Shown here: in pieces, positions 30,142 to 38,322 of the stretch
How the letters are laid out: every line of letters starts with the position of its first letter
Position numbering within the stretch: the first letter of the stretch is position 1
Assembly (NCBI GenBank): GCA_036323355.1
Contig: AP028876.1
Span: forward strand, 2,542,001 to 2,606,000
Direction of reading: 5' to 3'
From: Gottschalkiaceae bacterium SANA
GTDB taxonomy: Bacteria > Bacillota > Clostridia > Tissierellales > GPF-1
Length of the DNA: 64,000 bases
Notes under the pieces: model-generated
Told to the model about the DNA's origin: nothing
Databases searched by the model: none
What the model saw: only the letters and a program-made list of their open reading frames with translations
Program-made: the position numbers and the translations under genes

Positions 30142-30954
30142 TTAATCGAGATTGGGATGAATAACAACCTCTCCAGTTTGCTCATCGACCGAGACCAATT
30201 TAAACATGGCGTAGTAATCCTGAACCAATTTCCGATCCGGTTCTTCCGTCGCAACCAAGACCCCAATCCCTTCTACAACTGCCTCAAACTCCCGAACCAT
30301 TTCAATCATGCCACGCAAGGTTCCGCCTCCGCGCATAAAATCATCAACCAAAAGCACATGAGCACCTGCAGGAATCGCTCGCTTCGATAAAGACATGGTC
30401 TGAATCTGTCCGGTCGATCCACTACGATAATTAATATTGACCGTGGTTCCTTCCGTCACCTTGATGTTTTTCCGAACGGTTACCATGGGTACATTTAAAA
30501 CGCGTGCTGTCGCCAAAGCAACGGGAATGCCCTTGGTTTCCACCGTGACCACATAATCAATCTTTTTTTCGGCATAACGATCCGCGAAGATCTTGCCAAT
30601 GGTAAATACCGTATCTGGATGGTTCAACAGATCCGTCATATAAATAAATCCGCCGGCTATTAGCCGTTCCTTCTCCATAATTCGCTTGCCAATTCGAGTC
30701 AAGAAACTCACTGTTTCTCCCCGATTTAAATGAGGCTGAAACAAAACCCCGCCCGCTGCGCCGGATTGCGTCACAATTTCTCCTGAATCCAATCGCTTGA
30801 CCAATTGACGTAGAATCGCGACATCTTCACTAATCGTCGTCTTCGAAGCAGCAAAACGTTCCTCAAATGCCTGGTATGTGAATAACTGGTTGGGATGTTC
30901 AACCAGTATTGAAAAAATAGCGGCTACTCGCTCACTGCGTTTAAATTTCTCCAT
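30142..30954 (-). CDS. purR: Purine operon repressor PurR
   Basis: 270 residues. N-terminal winged helix (about 1-75, ERVAAIFSILVEHPNQ ... SKTTISEDVAILRQ) and a phosphoribosyltransferase-fold effector domain with the PRPP motif HVLLVDDFMRGGGTL. In Bacillus it represses purine genes and is relieved by PRPP. ATG 30954 is chosen (AAAGGGG site); a TTG lies 15 bases further up. Divergent from murC, with a candidate PurBox in its leader. Confidence 0.94.
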   Translation of the reverse strand: MEKFKRSERVAAIFSILVEHPNQLFTYQAFEERFAASKTTISEDVAILRQLVKRLDSGEIVTQSGAAGGVLFQPHLNRGETVSFLTRIGKRIMEKERLIAGGFIYMTDLLNHPDTVFTIGKIFADRYAEKKIDYVVTVETKGIPVALATARVLNVPMVTVRKNIKVTEGTTVNINYRSGSTGQIQTMSLSKRAIPAGAHVLLVDDFMRGGGTLRGMIEMVREFEAVVEGIGVLVATEEPDRKLVQDYYAMFKLVSVDEQTGEVVIHPNLD

Positions 30955-30967
30955 AAAAACCCCTTTC

Positions 30968-31012
30968 AAACACGAACAATTTGTTTCATTATATACTATT
31001 TTATTCGCATAT
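30968..31012. promoter_or_regulatory. Candidate PurBox pair between purR and murC
   Basis: AAACACGAACAAT at 30968-30980 matches 11 of 13 positions of the Bacillus PurBox (AWWWCCGAACWWT). A weaker inverted copy centred on TTCG lies at 31000-31012 (10 of 13). The cores are about 30 bp apart, similar to known paired PurBoxes. Suggests PurR autoregulation, by motif only. Confidence 0.45.
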
Positions 31013-31059
31013 ACATGTTTTTACAAGATGTTTTCTAGAAAATCATTTGGATTTTTTTA

Positions 31060-31068
31060 TGATATAAT
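31060..31068 (+). promoter_or_regulatory. Extended -10 promoter for murC
   Basis: TGATATAAT, i.e. TGN plus a perfect TATAAT, 28 bases above the murC start; no convincing -35. Confidence 0.65.
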
Positions 31069-31096
31069 AAAAGCATTCAAAAATAGGAGGCTCCCT

Positions 31097-32464
31097 TTGA
31101 ACATCAATTGGAAAAATCAAAATCAAACGATTCACTTTATCGGGATCGGAGGGATCAGTATGAGTGCTTTGGCTGAGATACTCCTTCGGCGCGGTTACCG
31201 CATCACAGGATCCGACCGCAACGCCTCTCCCCTGACTGAACATCTAGAATCTTTGGGTGCAACCATCCATCAAGGTCACCAGAAAGAATGGGTTCATGGC
31301 GCGGATCAAATCGTTTATACCTCTGCCATTCACCCAGATAATCCCGAACGGCAGGAAGCAGCTCGGTTGAAAATACCTCAACATAAGCGTGCAAGCCTAT
31401 TAGGCGCATTAATGGAGGATCATGAAATCTCTATCGCTATTTCCGGCACCCACGGAAAAACAACCACGACCGGCATTCTTGCCGCGATCCTTCTAGAAGC
31501 GAAAACTGAATCCACCATCCTTAACGGTGGCAATACCGATGTAATGGGTGGCAATCTATCCATCACAGGGGATCGTATTTTTGTGACTGAAGCCTGCGAG
31601 TATAAGGAAAACTTCCTTGAACTCCAACCGACTCATACCGCGATTCTCAATATTGATGCCGATCATCTCGATTATTTTAAAGATTTAAACCATATCGAAT
31701 CTGCATTTTTACGCTTTGCGAATATCCTGCCTGATAAAGGCACCTTGGTTACACACCATGATTTGCTAGCGATATTTAAGGACCTGGATGCTAGAATCTT
31801 TAGCTTTTCTCTGGACGAATCCGGAGATTATTATCCGGCAAATGCCAAACACACCACAATGGGCTGGACCTTCAACTTGATGAAACAAGGAAGAAACTTA
31901 GGATTGATCGATCTGTCGCTGCCTGGCAATCACAACCTGGAAAATGCCCTGGCAGCAATCGCCCTAGCAGACTCCATTGGCATTGAGTTTTCCCATATTC
32001 AACATGCTTTAGCCACATTTACCGGTGTTCATCGCCGTATGGAAAAGAAGGGTGAGCAAAACGGCATCATCGTATATGACGATTACGCCCATCATCCAAC
32101 AGCAATTCAAGCTGCCTTATCCGCCATTCGACCCCGGGTACAAGGACGACTGTTTTGTGTTTTTCAATCTCATACCTTTACCCGCACCCATAAGCTCTTT
32201 CGTGAATTCTCTCAATGTTTCTATGATGCGGACCTGGTTCTGATGGACGATATCTATCCAGCTCGTGAAAAAGATACAGGACTGGTTCATGCCCGTGATT
32301 TAACACAAGCGATCGTTGAGAACGGAACCGATTGTCGATACCTCGGTACCCGCGATCGCATGATCGCCTATTTAAAAGAAAATGTCCAGCCCGGTGACTG
32401 GATCGTCACAGTAGGTGCTGGCGATATTAACAAGGTCGGCGAACGTTTTTTAGACAAACCATAA
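31097..32464 (+). CDS. murC: UDP-N-acetylmuramate--L-alanine ligase
   Basis: Adds the first L-Ala of the peptidoglycan stem peptide. 455 residues. N-terminal Rossmann motif HFIGIGGISMSALAE, ATP loop GTHGKTTTT, YDDYAHHPT and C-terminal ligase domain. The start is taken as TTG 31097 because AGGAGG lies 6 bases upstream and the frame further up lacks homology. One of few plus-strand genes in the first half. Confidence 0.95.
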   Translation: MNINWKNQNQTIHFIGIGGISMSALAEILLRRGYRITGSDRNASPLTEHLESLGATIHQGHQKEWVHGADQIVYTSAIHPDNPERQEAARLKIPQHKRASLLGALMEDHEISIAISGTHGKTTTTGILAAILLEAKTESTILNGGNTDVMGGNLSITGDRIFVTEACEYKENFLELQPTHTAILNIDADHLDYFKDLNHIESAFLRFANILPDKGTLVTHHDLLAIFKDLDARIFSFSLDESGDYYPANAKHTTMGWTFNLMKQGRNLGLIDLSLPGNHNLENALAAIALADSIGIEFSHIQHALATFTGVHRRMEKKGEQNGIIVYDDYAHHPTAIQAALSAIRPRVQGRLFCVFQSHTFTRTHKLFREFSQCFYDADLVLMDDIYPAREKDTGLVHARDLTQAIVENGTDCRYLGTRDRMIAYLKENVQPGDWIVTVGAGDINKVGERFLDKP

Positions 32465-32499
32465 AAATACACCCCACAAAATTGTGGGGTGTATTTTTA
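32463..32499. terminator. Bidirectional terminator between murC and the LCP gene
   Basis: Long perfect stem (AAAATACACCCCACAA arm and its complement) with a small AT loop, flanked by A-run on one side and T-run on the other, so it can end transcription from both convergent genes. Confidence 0.93.
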
Positions 32500-32505
32500 C
32501 TCTAT

Positions 32506-33555
32506 TTATTCCTTCTCTTGATTCGCTTGGATTTCCGTAATTTCTGGCGCATAAATTTCTTCCAATAAATCTTCCGTTTTCTCCGTTACCTTATAATCCT
32601 GCACCCAGTAGTTCAAGGTCTGACTACCAAAGGTCATATTTTTTGTATCTCCTGGAAGGGTATGCATAAAGATCGAATCAGAAGAGAATCCTGTTGCAAA
32701 ACTCGTTCCAATTTTCAGTCCATTGGCAATGCCCATATCCGTCTTTACATAATCGAAGGCCGTTTCAACGACTTTAATAAATCGATAACTCAAGGCTTTA
32801 TCCGTAATCGCTTTGATCACCTTCTTTTGATTTTCAATTCGTCCGACATCACCGATAAAAATCGTTCCGTCATTGCTCTTTCTAAATCGCAAAAAGTCCA
32901 ATGCCTGCAAACCATTCAACTCTTGCCTGCCTGCCAAAAGATTAATATGAAGTTCCGGTTCTGCCCATTCATCATCATATTCCATGTCATAAGGCACATT
33001 GACTTCGATGCCACCAACTAAATTTACGATTGCAGCCACACCGTTGTAATTCACCTTGACATAGAAATCAACAGGTGTTTTATACAACAAAGTGCTAACC
33101 GCGGTTTTAATTCCATCAGTACCCTCACGGCCGTGTACCGCATTGACCTTGCGAAGGTCCGCTTCTTCATATCCCTTTTCATAATAATAGGTATCTCTCG
33201 GAATATTAATCAAATCAATTCGTTTCAAATCAGGATCGATACTTGCAAAGATAATCGTATCGGTTCGAGGTCCTTCCATTCCAATAATAACCGCATTAAT
33301 GCGATTAGAAGCTTGCATGGCAAGATAGAGGTCACTCAATTGCTCCGGCTCAGGTTCTGGCTCGACAATTGGCGTCTCCTCGCTCCCTTCATCAGGCGGT
33401 GTTAAAACCACCTCGGGATCCGTTGTTACTTCTCCCGGTTCTGGAAAATTCATTTCCGGTGAAGAAGTCATGCCGTGAACTAGCATCATTCCACCACCAA
33501 TTACAAGGGTGAACACCAATAAGGCGGTCCCAAAAATACGCAAAAAATGTTTCAT
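32506..33555 (-). CDS. LytR-CpsA-Psr (LCP) family cell-wall glycopolymer ligase
   Basis: 349 residues. One N-terminal transmembrane helix (about 5-25), a Pro/Glu-rich spacer (PEPEPEQ), then the LCP domain with RTDTIIFASIDPDLKRIDLINIPRD-type core (Asp and Arg of the pyrophosphate site) and FLRFRKSNDG. The family attaches teichoic acids or capsular polymers to peptidoglycan outside the membrane. ATG 33555 has a GGGAGAG site. Confidence 0.9.
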   Translation of the reverse strand: MKHFLRIFGTALLVFTLVIGGGMMLVHGMTSSPEMNFPEPGEVTTDPEVVLTPPDEGSEETPIVEPEPEPEQLSDLYLAMQASNRINAVIIGMEGPRTDTIIFASIDPDLKRIDLINIPRDTYYYEKGYEEADLRKVNAVHGREGTDGIKTAVSTLLYKTPVDFYVKVNYNGVAAIVNLVGGIEVNVPYDMEYDDEWAEPELHINLLAGRQELNGLQALDFLRFRKSNDGTIFIGDVGRIENQKKVIKAITDKALSYRFIKVVETAFDYVKTDMGIANGLKIGTSFATGFSSDSIFMHTLPGDTKNMTFGSQTLNYWVQDYKVTEKTEDLLEEIYAPEITEIQANQEKE

Positions 33556-33593
33556 CTTTTCTCTCCCGTCTACTGCTATACTAATCAAACCTA

Positions 33594-33622
33594 ATTATAA
33601 TCATTATTGGCGTGATTCACAA
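33594..33622 (-). promoter_or_regulatory. Promoter for the LCP gene
   Basis: TTGTGA at 33622-33617, 17 bases, TATAAT at 33599-33594 on the minus strand. Confidence 0.7.
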
Positions 33623-33656
33623 GGTTTCCAGAGAGGATTCACATTTCGTTAACATC

Positions 33657-33780
33657 AGGTGGCGAAGCCACAAATAAAGAGACGGAGGTATCCGTCAACA
33701 AATAGGTGGCGAAGCCACAAATAAAGAGACGGAGATATCCATCCCCAATCAGGTGGTGAAACAGATAAAATCAAACGGGG
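33657..33780. repeat. 47-bp tandem repeat, two full copies and a partial third
   Basis: Copies begin at 33657, 33704 and 33751, period exactly 47. Each full copy contains two small hairpins: GTGGC-GAA-GCCAC and GACGGA-GGTA-TCCGTC (one mismatch in copy 2), joined by AAATAAAGA. Copy 3 diverges after about 13 bases and runs into the terminator of the transporter operon. No open reading frame. Confidence 0.9.
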
Positions 33781-33797
33781 ACCAATAGGCCCCCGTT
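33766..33797 (-). terminator. Terminator of the NSS transporter operon
   Basis: AACGGGG/CCCCGTT stem with a ten-base loop followed on the minus strand by TTGATTTTAT. It overlaps the truncated third 47-bp repeat. Confidence 0.75.
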
Positions 33798-33809
33798 ATA
33801 CACATCTAT

Positions 33810-33905
33810 CTATTTACCCTTATTGGCTCGTCCAAGACTCCACGCTAAACCGCCATAGAGAACGACAACACCAAAGATCAACATAATCCATGCTCCTGCA
33901 GTCAT
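33810..33905 (-). CDS. Small NSS-transporter subunit (MetS-like, 31 aa)
   Basis: Encodes 31 residues: a single transmembrane helix (AWIMLIFGVVVLYGGLAWSL) and a short basic tail. Size, sequence pattern and position 10 bases after an NSS transporter match the MetS family of small partners needed by MetP-type methionine/alanine transporters. AGGAGGG lies upstream of the ATG. Confidence 0.8.
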   Translation of the reverse strand: MTAGAWIMLIFGVVVLYGGLAWSLGRANKGK

Positions 33906-33915
33906 CTCTTCCCTC

Positions 33916-35409
33916 CTATTCTTCCACGTTGACAGCCGTCTTCTTCAGACCAAAAATGAAGGACGCAATAACTAATGCCGCCAAGACGCCATATCCGCCA
34001 ACTGCGATTACCCACATTGGATATCCTTCATAGAGTGTGCCTGCTGCCAAGTCAGTAATTTCATTGTAGATATTGCCTGTCAAAATAACACCCAATATCA
34101 ATGGTGTAACCAATCCCAATAGATAGTTAAACCATTTTCCAAGATGAACTTCGGACACCTCGTTGACATAGTTTCGAATGGTTTCTGCCTTGATAGAAGT
34201 CACAATCATAATGGCTTCCAAGAAGGCAACGCCGATAATGCCAAATTGATTGACATAACGATCAACAACATCTAGCCAGTACAAACCAGACTTGGTCGCG
34301 AAGATCAAGCTGAACACACCAGCAACTGCAACCACACCGATGGTTGTTTTCTTGCGGTTCCAGGCAAACTTATCGGCTAATGCTGTCGATACAGATTCAA
34401 CCAAAGAGAAGGCTGAATCGATTCCTAGAGTCAAAAGCATGATAAAGAAGATCAACGCAAACGCCACCCGACCAAACGGCAAGGTCGCTAAGGCTTCTGG
34501 GAAGACCACAAAGGCCATGCCCAAACCACCAGAACCTGCAACATCGCCAACATAGGCACCTTGAACCTGCGCCATATATCCGAGGGTTCCAAAGACTGCA
34601 AATCCACCCAAGAAAGAGGTCCCGCAGTTTGCTAGGGCTGTCATTATCGCATTGTTCGTCACATCAGAATCCTTTGGCAAGAAACTGGAATATGCAACCA
34701 TAACGCCAAAGGCCACCGATAAACTAAAGAAGATCTGCCCATAGGCATCCGCCCAAACCTTCCAATTTGTAAGTTTGCTAAAGTCAGGATTTAAATAGTA
34801 GTTGATTCCATCAACGGCTCCTGGCAGGGTCACGCCACGGATGGCCAAGATAATCAACATAACGATTGGCAAGGTAACGGTCACTTTAACAACGACTCCT
34901 ACAGATTTTACACCGTCACGGATTGACCACCAAATAAAGAACCATGTCAAAAGTAATCCAATCAGAATCGGAATCTTCAAACCAAAATCAGCTGCCGGTC
35001 CATCAGACAAGGACAGAATCTGACCAAAGAAGAATCCCGCTGTATCGCCTTCCCATGCCAAAGAAAAGGCATGCCATAAGTAATTGAACACCCACGCCAT
35101 AATGACGGGATAATAACAAACAATTGCAAAACTAACGAATACGGACAGCCATCCCAAAGGCTCCCATTTTTCACTGATATTTTGCATCGCAGTCGGTGCA
35201 CCAGTTTGATAGCGGTGCCCCAAGTAAAACTCAAAAATCAAAAGCGGTATCCCTGCTGTAAACAGGGCAATAAAGTACGGTAGTAAAAAAGCGCCTCCAC
35301 CATTTTGCGCAGCCATATATGGAAATCTCCATACGTTACCCAGACCTGCTGCAGAACCAACGGCAGCCAATACAAAAGCAGTACGGCTCCCCCAATTATC
35401 GCGACTCAT
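33916..35409 (-). CDS. Sodium:neurotransmitter symporter (NSS) family transporter
   Basis: 497 residues, about twelve transmembrane helices, beginning with the family signature AAVGSAAGLGNVWRFPYMAAQNGGGAF (unwound TM1 Na+/substrate site). Imports an amino acid with Na+; with the 31-residue partner downstream, methionine or alanine are the leading guesses. ATG 35409 with AAAGGAG. A cre-like site lies above its promoter. Confidence 0.92.
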   Translation of the reverse strand: MSRDNWGSRTAFVLAAVGSAAGLGNVWRFPYMAAQNGGGAFLLPYFIALFTAGIPLLIFEFYLGHRYQTGAPTAMQNISEKWEPLGWLSVFVSFAIVCYYPVIMAWVFNYLWHAFSLAWEGDTAGFFFGQILSLSDGPAADFGLKIPILIGLLLTWFFIWWSIRDGVKSVGVVVKVTVTLPIVMLIILAIRGVTLPGAVDGINYYLNPDFSKLTNWKVWADAYGQIFFSLSVAFGVMVAYSSFLPKDSDVTNNAIMTALANCGTSFLGGFAVFGTLGYMAQVQGAYVGDVAGSGGLGMAFVVFPEALATLPFGRVAFALIFFIMLLTLGIDSAFSLVESVSTALADKFAWNRKKTTIGVVAVAGVFSLIFATKSGLYWLDVVDRYVNQFGIIGVAFLEAIMIVTSIKAETIRNYVNEVSEVHLGKWFNYLLGLVTPLILGVILTGNIYNEITDLAAGTLYEGYPMWVIAVGGYGVLAALVIASFIFGLKKTAVNVEE

Positions 35410-35501
35410 AGAATCACTCCTTTCGATTTTTGAAGAAACTGCATCCAATTAAACCAAAATAATTTCACCCACAATACTTTTTACAATTTCTTCATATTTC
35501 T

Positions 35502-35530
35502 ATTTTCCCAGAGTTCAATTCTAAAGTCAA
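35502..35530 (-). promoter_or_regulatory. Candidate promoter for the NSS transporter operon
   Basis: TTGACT at 35530-35525, then 17 bases and GAAAAT; a good -35 with a poor -10. Confidence 0.4.
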
Positions 35531-35539
35531 ACAACTATC

Positions 35540-35553
35540 TGAAAACGTTTGCA
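35540..35553. promoter_or_regulatory. cre-like operator (CcpA/LacI type)
   Basis: TGAAAACGTTTGCA matches 13 of 14 positions of the Firmicute cre consensus TGWAANCGNTNWCA. It sits just above the NSS promoter -35, a position usually linked with activation. Motif evidence only. Confidence 0.45.
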
Positions 35554-35562
35554 AACATATGG

Positions 35563-35587
35563 AAAAAAAAGAGCCTTTCGGCTCTCT
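35563..35587 (-). terminator. Terminator of pgi
   Basis: AGAGCC-GAAA-GGCTCT with GNRA-type loop followed on the minus strand by a T8 run, 3 bases from the pgi stop. Confidence 0.92.
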
Positions 35588-35589
35588 CT

Positions 35590-36921
35590 TTAACGACTCT
35601 TTAGTTGACGAGCCAATTCTTCATATCCAGCTTTCCCTAGCAAAGCAAACATATTTCGTTTGTAGGCTTCAACACCCGGTTGATCAAAGGGATTGACACC
35701 CAAAAGATATCCACTAATGCCACAGGCCTTCTCGAAGAAATAAATCAAATATCCAAAGGTTTCTGGATCCATCTTCTCCATTTCGATGATGATATTGGGT
35801 ACACCTCCGTCAACATGTGCCAAAAGGGTTCCCTCAAACGCGCTTTGATTCACCTCCGCAAAGGTTTTGCCAGCCAAATAGTTCAATTGATCCAAATTTT
35901 GCTCATCCTCTTCGATCACCAAGTCTTCTTCTATAGATGCTAGATGCAAAACGGTCTCAAAGAGATTTCGTGGTCCATCCTGAATATATTGACCCATGGA
36001 ATGAAGATCTGTTGAAAAATCAACAGAAGATGGAAAAATACCAAGACCATCTTTGCCTTCACTCTCACCGTACAATTGCTTCCACCATTCCGCAATAAAA
36101 TGAAGCGACGGTTCATAATTTGCTAAGATTTCAATGGTCTTTCCATCCGCTAAAAGGCAATTTCGTAATATTGCATATTGCAATGCGGGATTTTTTTCAA
36201 TTTCTTCCAATGCACAATCTTCTTGCGCTTTTTTTGCGCCCGCCATCATTTCAGCAATGGATACACCCGTTGCGGCAATCGGCAATAAACCCACTGGCGT
36301 AAAGATCGAATATCGACCACCTACAACATCTGGGATCACAAAACTTGTATATCCTTCCTGATCCGCCAAAGTGCGCAAGGCGCCCCGTTTTTCATCCGTT
36401 GTCACATAGATTCTTTCTCGTGCACCATCTTTACCATATCGTTCTTCTAAAATCTTCTTCAATGCGCGAAATGCAATCGCCGGTTCCGTTGTGGTTCCGG
36501 ACTTGCTGATTACATTGACAGAAAAATCTTTTTCGCCGATCCAATCAATCAATTGCTTGGTATAGCGCCCTGAAATCTGATGTCCAGCAAACAATACCAC
36601 TGGACCTCGACGATCTTCATTGGACTGCAGATTATAGAAGGAATGATTCAAGGTTTCAATGGCTGCTTTTGAACCCAGATATGATCCCCCGATTCCAATC
36701 ACCACCAAAACCTCGGACTGCGCTTGAATGCGCTTGGCCGCCTCTTCAACAGCCTTTAAAATTGCGGGGTCCATGGTTTCCGGCAGATTCACCCAACCCA
36801 AATAATCTGCACCTTTCCCTGTTCCTTCATGCAAAGCCCGGTTAGCCGCAATTGCTTTTTCTTTCCATGCATCCATCTCGTTCGTTGAGACACCTGCTTT
36901 TGTTTGATTGATTCGAATCAT
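35590..36921 (-). CDS. pgi: Glucose-6-phosphate isomerase
   Basis: 443 residues, the short Firmicute form. Interconverts glucose 6-phosphate and fructose 6-phosphate. [11 protein letters not shown] and [10 protein letters not shown] sugar-phosphate motifs are present. Starts 9 bases after the PP2C phosphatase gene, so the two are probably cotranscribed. Confidence 0.97.
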   Translation of the reverse strand: MIRINQTKAGVSTNEMDAWKEKAIAANRALHEGTGKGADYLGWVNLPETMDPAILKAVEEAAKRIQAQSEVLVVIGIGGSYLGSKAAIETLNHSFYNLQSNEDRRGPVVLFAGHQISGRYTKQLIDWIGEKDFSVNVISKSGTTTEPAIAFRALKKILEERYGKDGARERIYVTTDEKRGALRTLADQEGYTSFVIPDVVGGRYSIFTPVGLLPIAATGVSIAEMMAGAKKAQEDCALEEIEKNPALQYAILRNCLLADGKTIEILANYEPSLHFIAEWWKQLYGESEGKDGLGIFPSSVDFSTDLHSMGQYIQDGPRNLFETVLHLASIEEDLVIEEDEQNLDQLNYLAGKTFAEVNQSAFEGTLLAHVDGGVPNIIIEMEKMDPETFGYLIYFFEKACGISGYLLGVNPFDQPGVEAYKRNMFALLGKAGYEELARQLKSR

Positions 36922-36930
36922 TTTATCCTC

Positions 36931-38067
36931 CTAAATAAATCGTATTTTCATCATGGCAAAATCATCTTTTTGTTTATCCTGAGCAAAAAGCCGTAAGGCA
37001 AGATCAATATTACGAATAATATTAGTATCGAGTTTGGTCTCTCTCACAACATGAAGCAGACGCTCCATCCCAAATTGCTCTCCATCTTCTCCTTTTGCTT
37101 CCAATAGACCATCGGTATACAAAAGTAAACGATCGTCAGCATGCACAAGGATTTCTTCCTCTTGAAAAGTAACCTGTGCAAAGAGACTGGAAATCGGATA
37201 TCCTGATCCCTCTAAAATATCAATCGTCCCGTCCTGCCGGCTCAAAATAGGCATGCAAATATGACCACCATTGGCATAACGCAGAACTTTTGTCTTATGA
37301 TTATACACGGCGTAAACAATGGTGAAATACTTGTCCGCTTCTAAATCCAAGTCAGAAAATTTCTTATGCAACCTTTTTAATATTTCCGCTGGAGACACAG
37401 ACTCATCCTTCAATGCACGCATGGTCTGACGAATAAACATGGTCAATAATGATGCCGACACCCCGTGACCAACTACATCGCTGATATACATCCCCGTATA
37501 CTCACCCTTTTGAAGCTCAAAGATATCAAACATATCACCGCTAAGAATCTCAGAAGGACGATAGATATAGTCCAACAGAACATGAGCAAAATGCTGATTG
37601 TTCGGCAGAATTTTTTCCTGCAGCAATCGAGAAAAATCTAGATCACGATCTAGTTTGATTTTATTGCGAATCAAAGTTTCTTCTAATTCTTTCTTTTGAG
37701 TAATATCAACAAAGGTTTCTAGAACGCCGTACAATTTTCCAGACTGATCCTTGATTGGTACATTGCGAACCTGATAAAATCGTGAACCAATCTTTCGTTC
37801 CTTTTCAACAGATAAAGCTGTGTTTTCAGCAATTACACGAATACAATGATTGCAACCAAAGCACCCTTCTGCATCGATATAGGAAAGCATATCCGGATTT
37901 CCTTTTCCCAAATCCTCTTTCATACGAGCATTTAGAAAGACCTTTTGCGATTGAAGTTCTACAAATCGAGCCCAATAGGGAAGTGCATCCAAAATTTCAT
38001 GAATCCAGCCTACTGAAGACGAATTCCATTCCTTTGTTGCTGCGTTCAATACCGCGTCTTGAATCAT
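36931..38067 (-). CDS. PAS-domain PP2C (SpoIIE/RsbU-type) serine phosphatase
   Basis: 378 residues. PAS-like sensor (about 20-140) with Cys69-x2-Cys72-x2-Cys75, a short coiled linker (KKELEETLIRNK), then a SpoIIE-type PP2C domain with SGDMFD, ISDVVGHGVSASL, LLLYTDGLLEAK and KDDFAMM metal-binding motifs. Such proteins dephosphorylate anti-anti-sigma factors. It lacks the membrane region of real SpoIIE. No partner anti-sigma or STAS gene is adjacent. ATG 38067 has AAAGGAGG. Confidence 0.88.
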   Translation of the reverse strand: MIQDAVLNAATKEWNSSSVGWIHEILDALPYWARFVELQSQKVFLNARMKEDLGKGNPDMLSYIDAEGCFGCNHCIRVIAENTALSVEKERKIGSRFYQVRNVPIKDQSGKLYGVLETFVDITQKKELEETLIRNKIKLDRDLDFSRLLQEKILPNNQHFAHVLLDYIYRPSEILSGDMFDIFELQKGEYTGMYISDVVGHGVSASLLTMFIRQTMRALKDESVSPAEILKRLHKKFSDLDLEADKYFTIVYAVYNHKTKVLRYANGGHICMPILSRQDGTIDILEGSGYPISSLFAQVTFQEEEILVHADDRLLLYTDGLLEAKGEDGEQFGMERLLHVVRETKLDTNIIRNIDLALRLFAQDKQKDDFAMMKIRFI

Positions 38068-38100
38068 ACAGGTCCTCCTTTCATTCATCATTTCATCCCA

Positions 38101-38128
38101 ATTATACCAGAAAAACCCGTGTAAACAA
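38101..38128 (-). promoter_or_regulatory. Promoter for the PP2C-pgi operon
   Basis: TTGTTT, 16 bases, TGG-TATAAT (extended -10) on the minus strand, directly after the feo terminator. Confidence 0.7.
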
Positions 38129-38161
38129 GAAAAGCCATCTACAAATTCATAGATGGCTTGC
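38129..38161 (-). terminator. Terminator of the feo operon
   Basis: AAGCCATCTA/TAGATGGCTT 10-bp stem with an 8-base loop and TTTCTTG on the minus strand, right after the last feo gene. Confidence 0.88.
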
Positions 38162-38166
38162 TTAAT

Positions 38167-38322
38167 TTATTCTGTAAAATCAACCGGTAAATTACAGGTT
38201 GAACAATCCTTCGCACACCCAGCGCATTTCCCAGATTTAATCGCTTTCACTTGTCTAGAAATGATCCGTGTTACCCACCAACCAATACCAGCGGTCAATC
38301 CAATTGTTATGATTGTTCCCAT
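38167..38322 (-). CDS. FeoB-associated Cys-rich membrane protein
   Basis: 51 residues: one transmembrane helix (IITIGLTAGIGWWVTRII) followed by Cys33, Cys36, Cys40 and Cys43. This matches the small proteins that follow feoB in many Firmicutes and are thought to help iron transport. Start at 38322 overlaps the end of feoB by 16 bases, implying coupling. Confidence 0.85.
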   Translation of the reverse strand: MGTIITIGLTAGIGWWVTRIISRQVKAIKSGKCAGCAKDCSTCNLPVDFTE

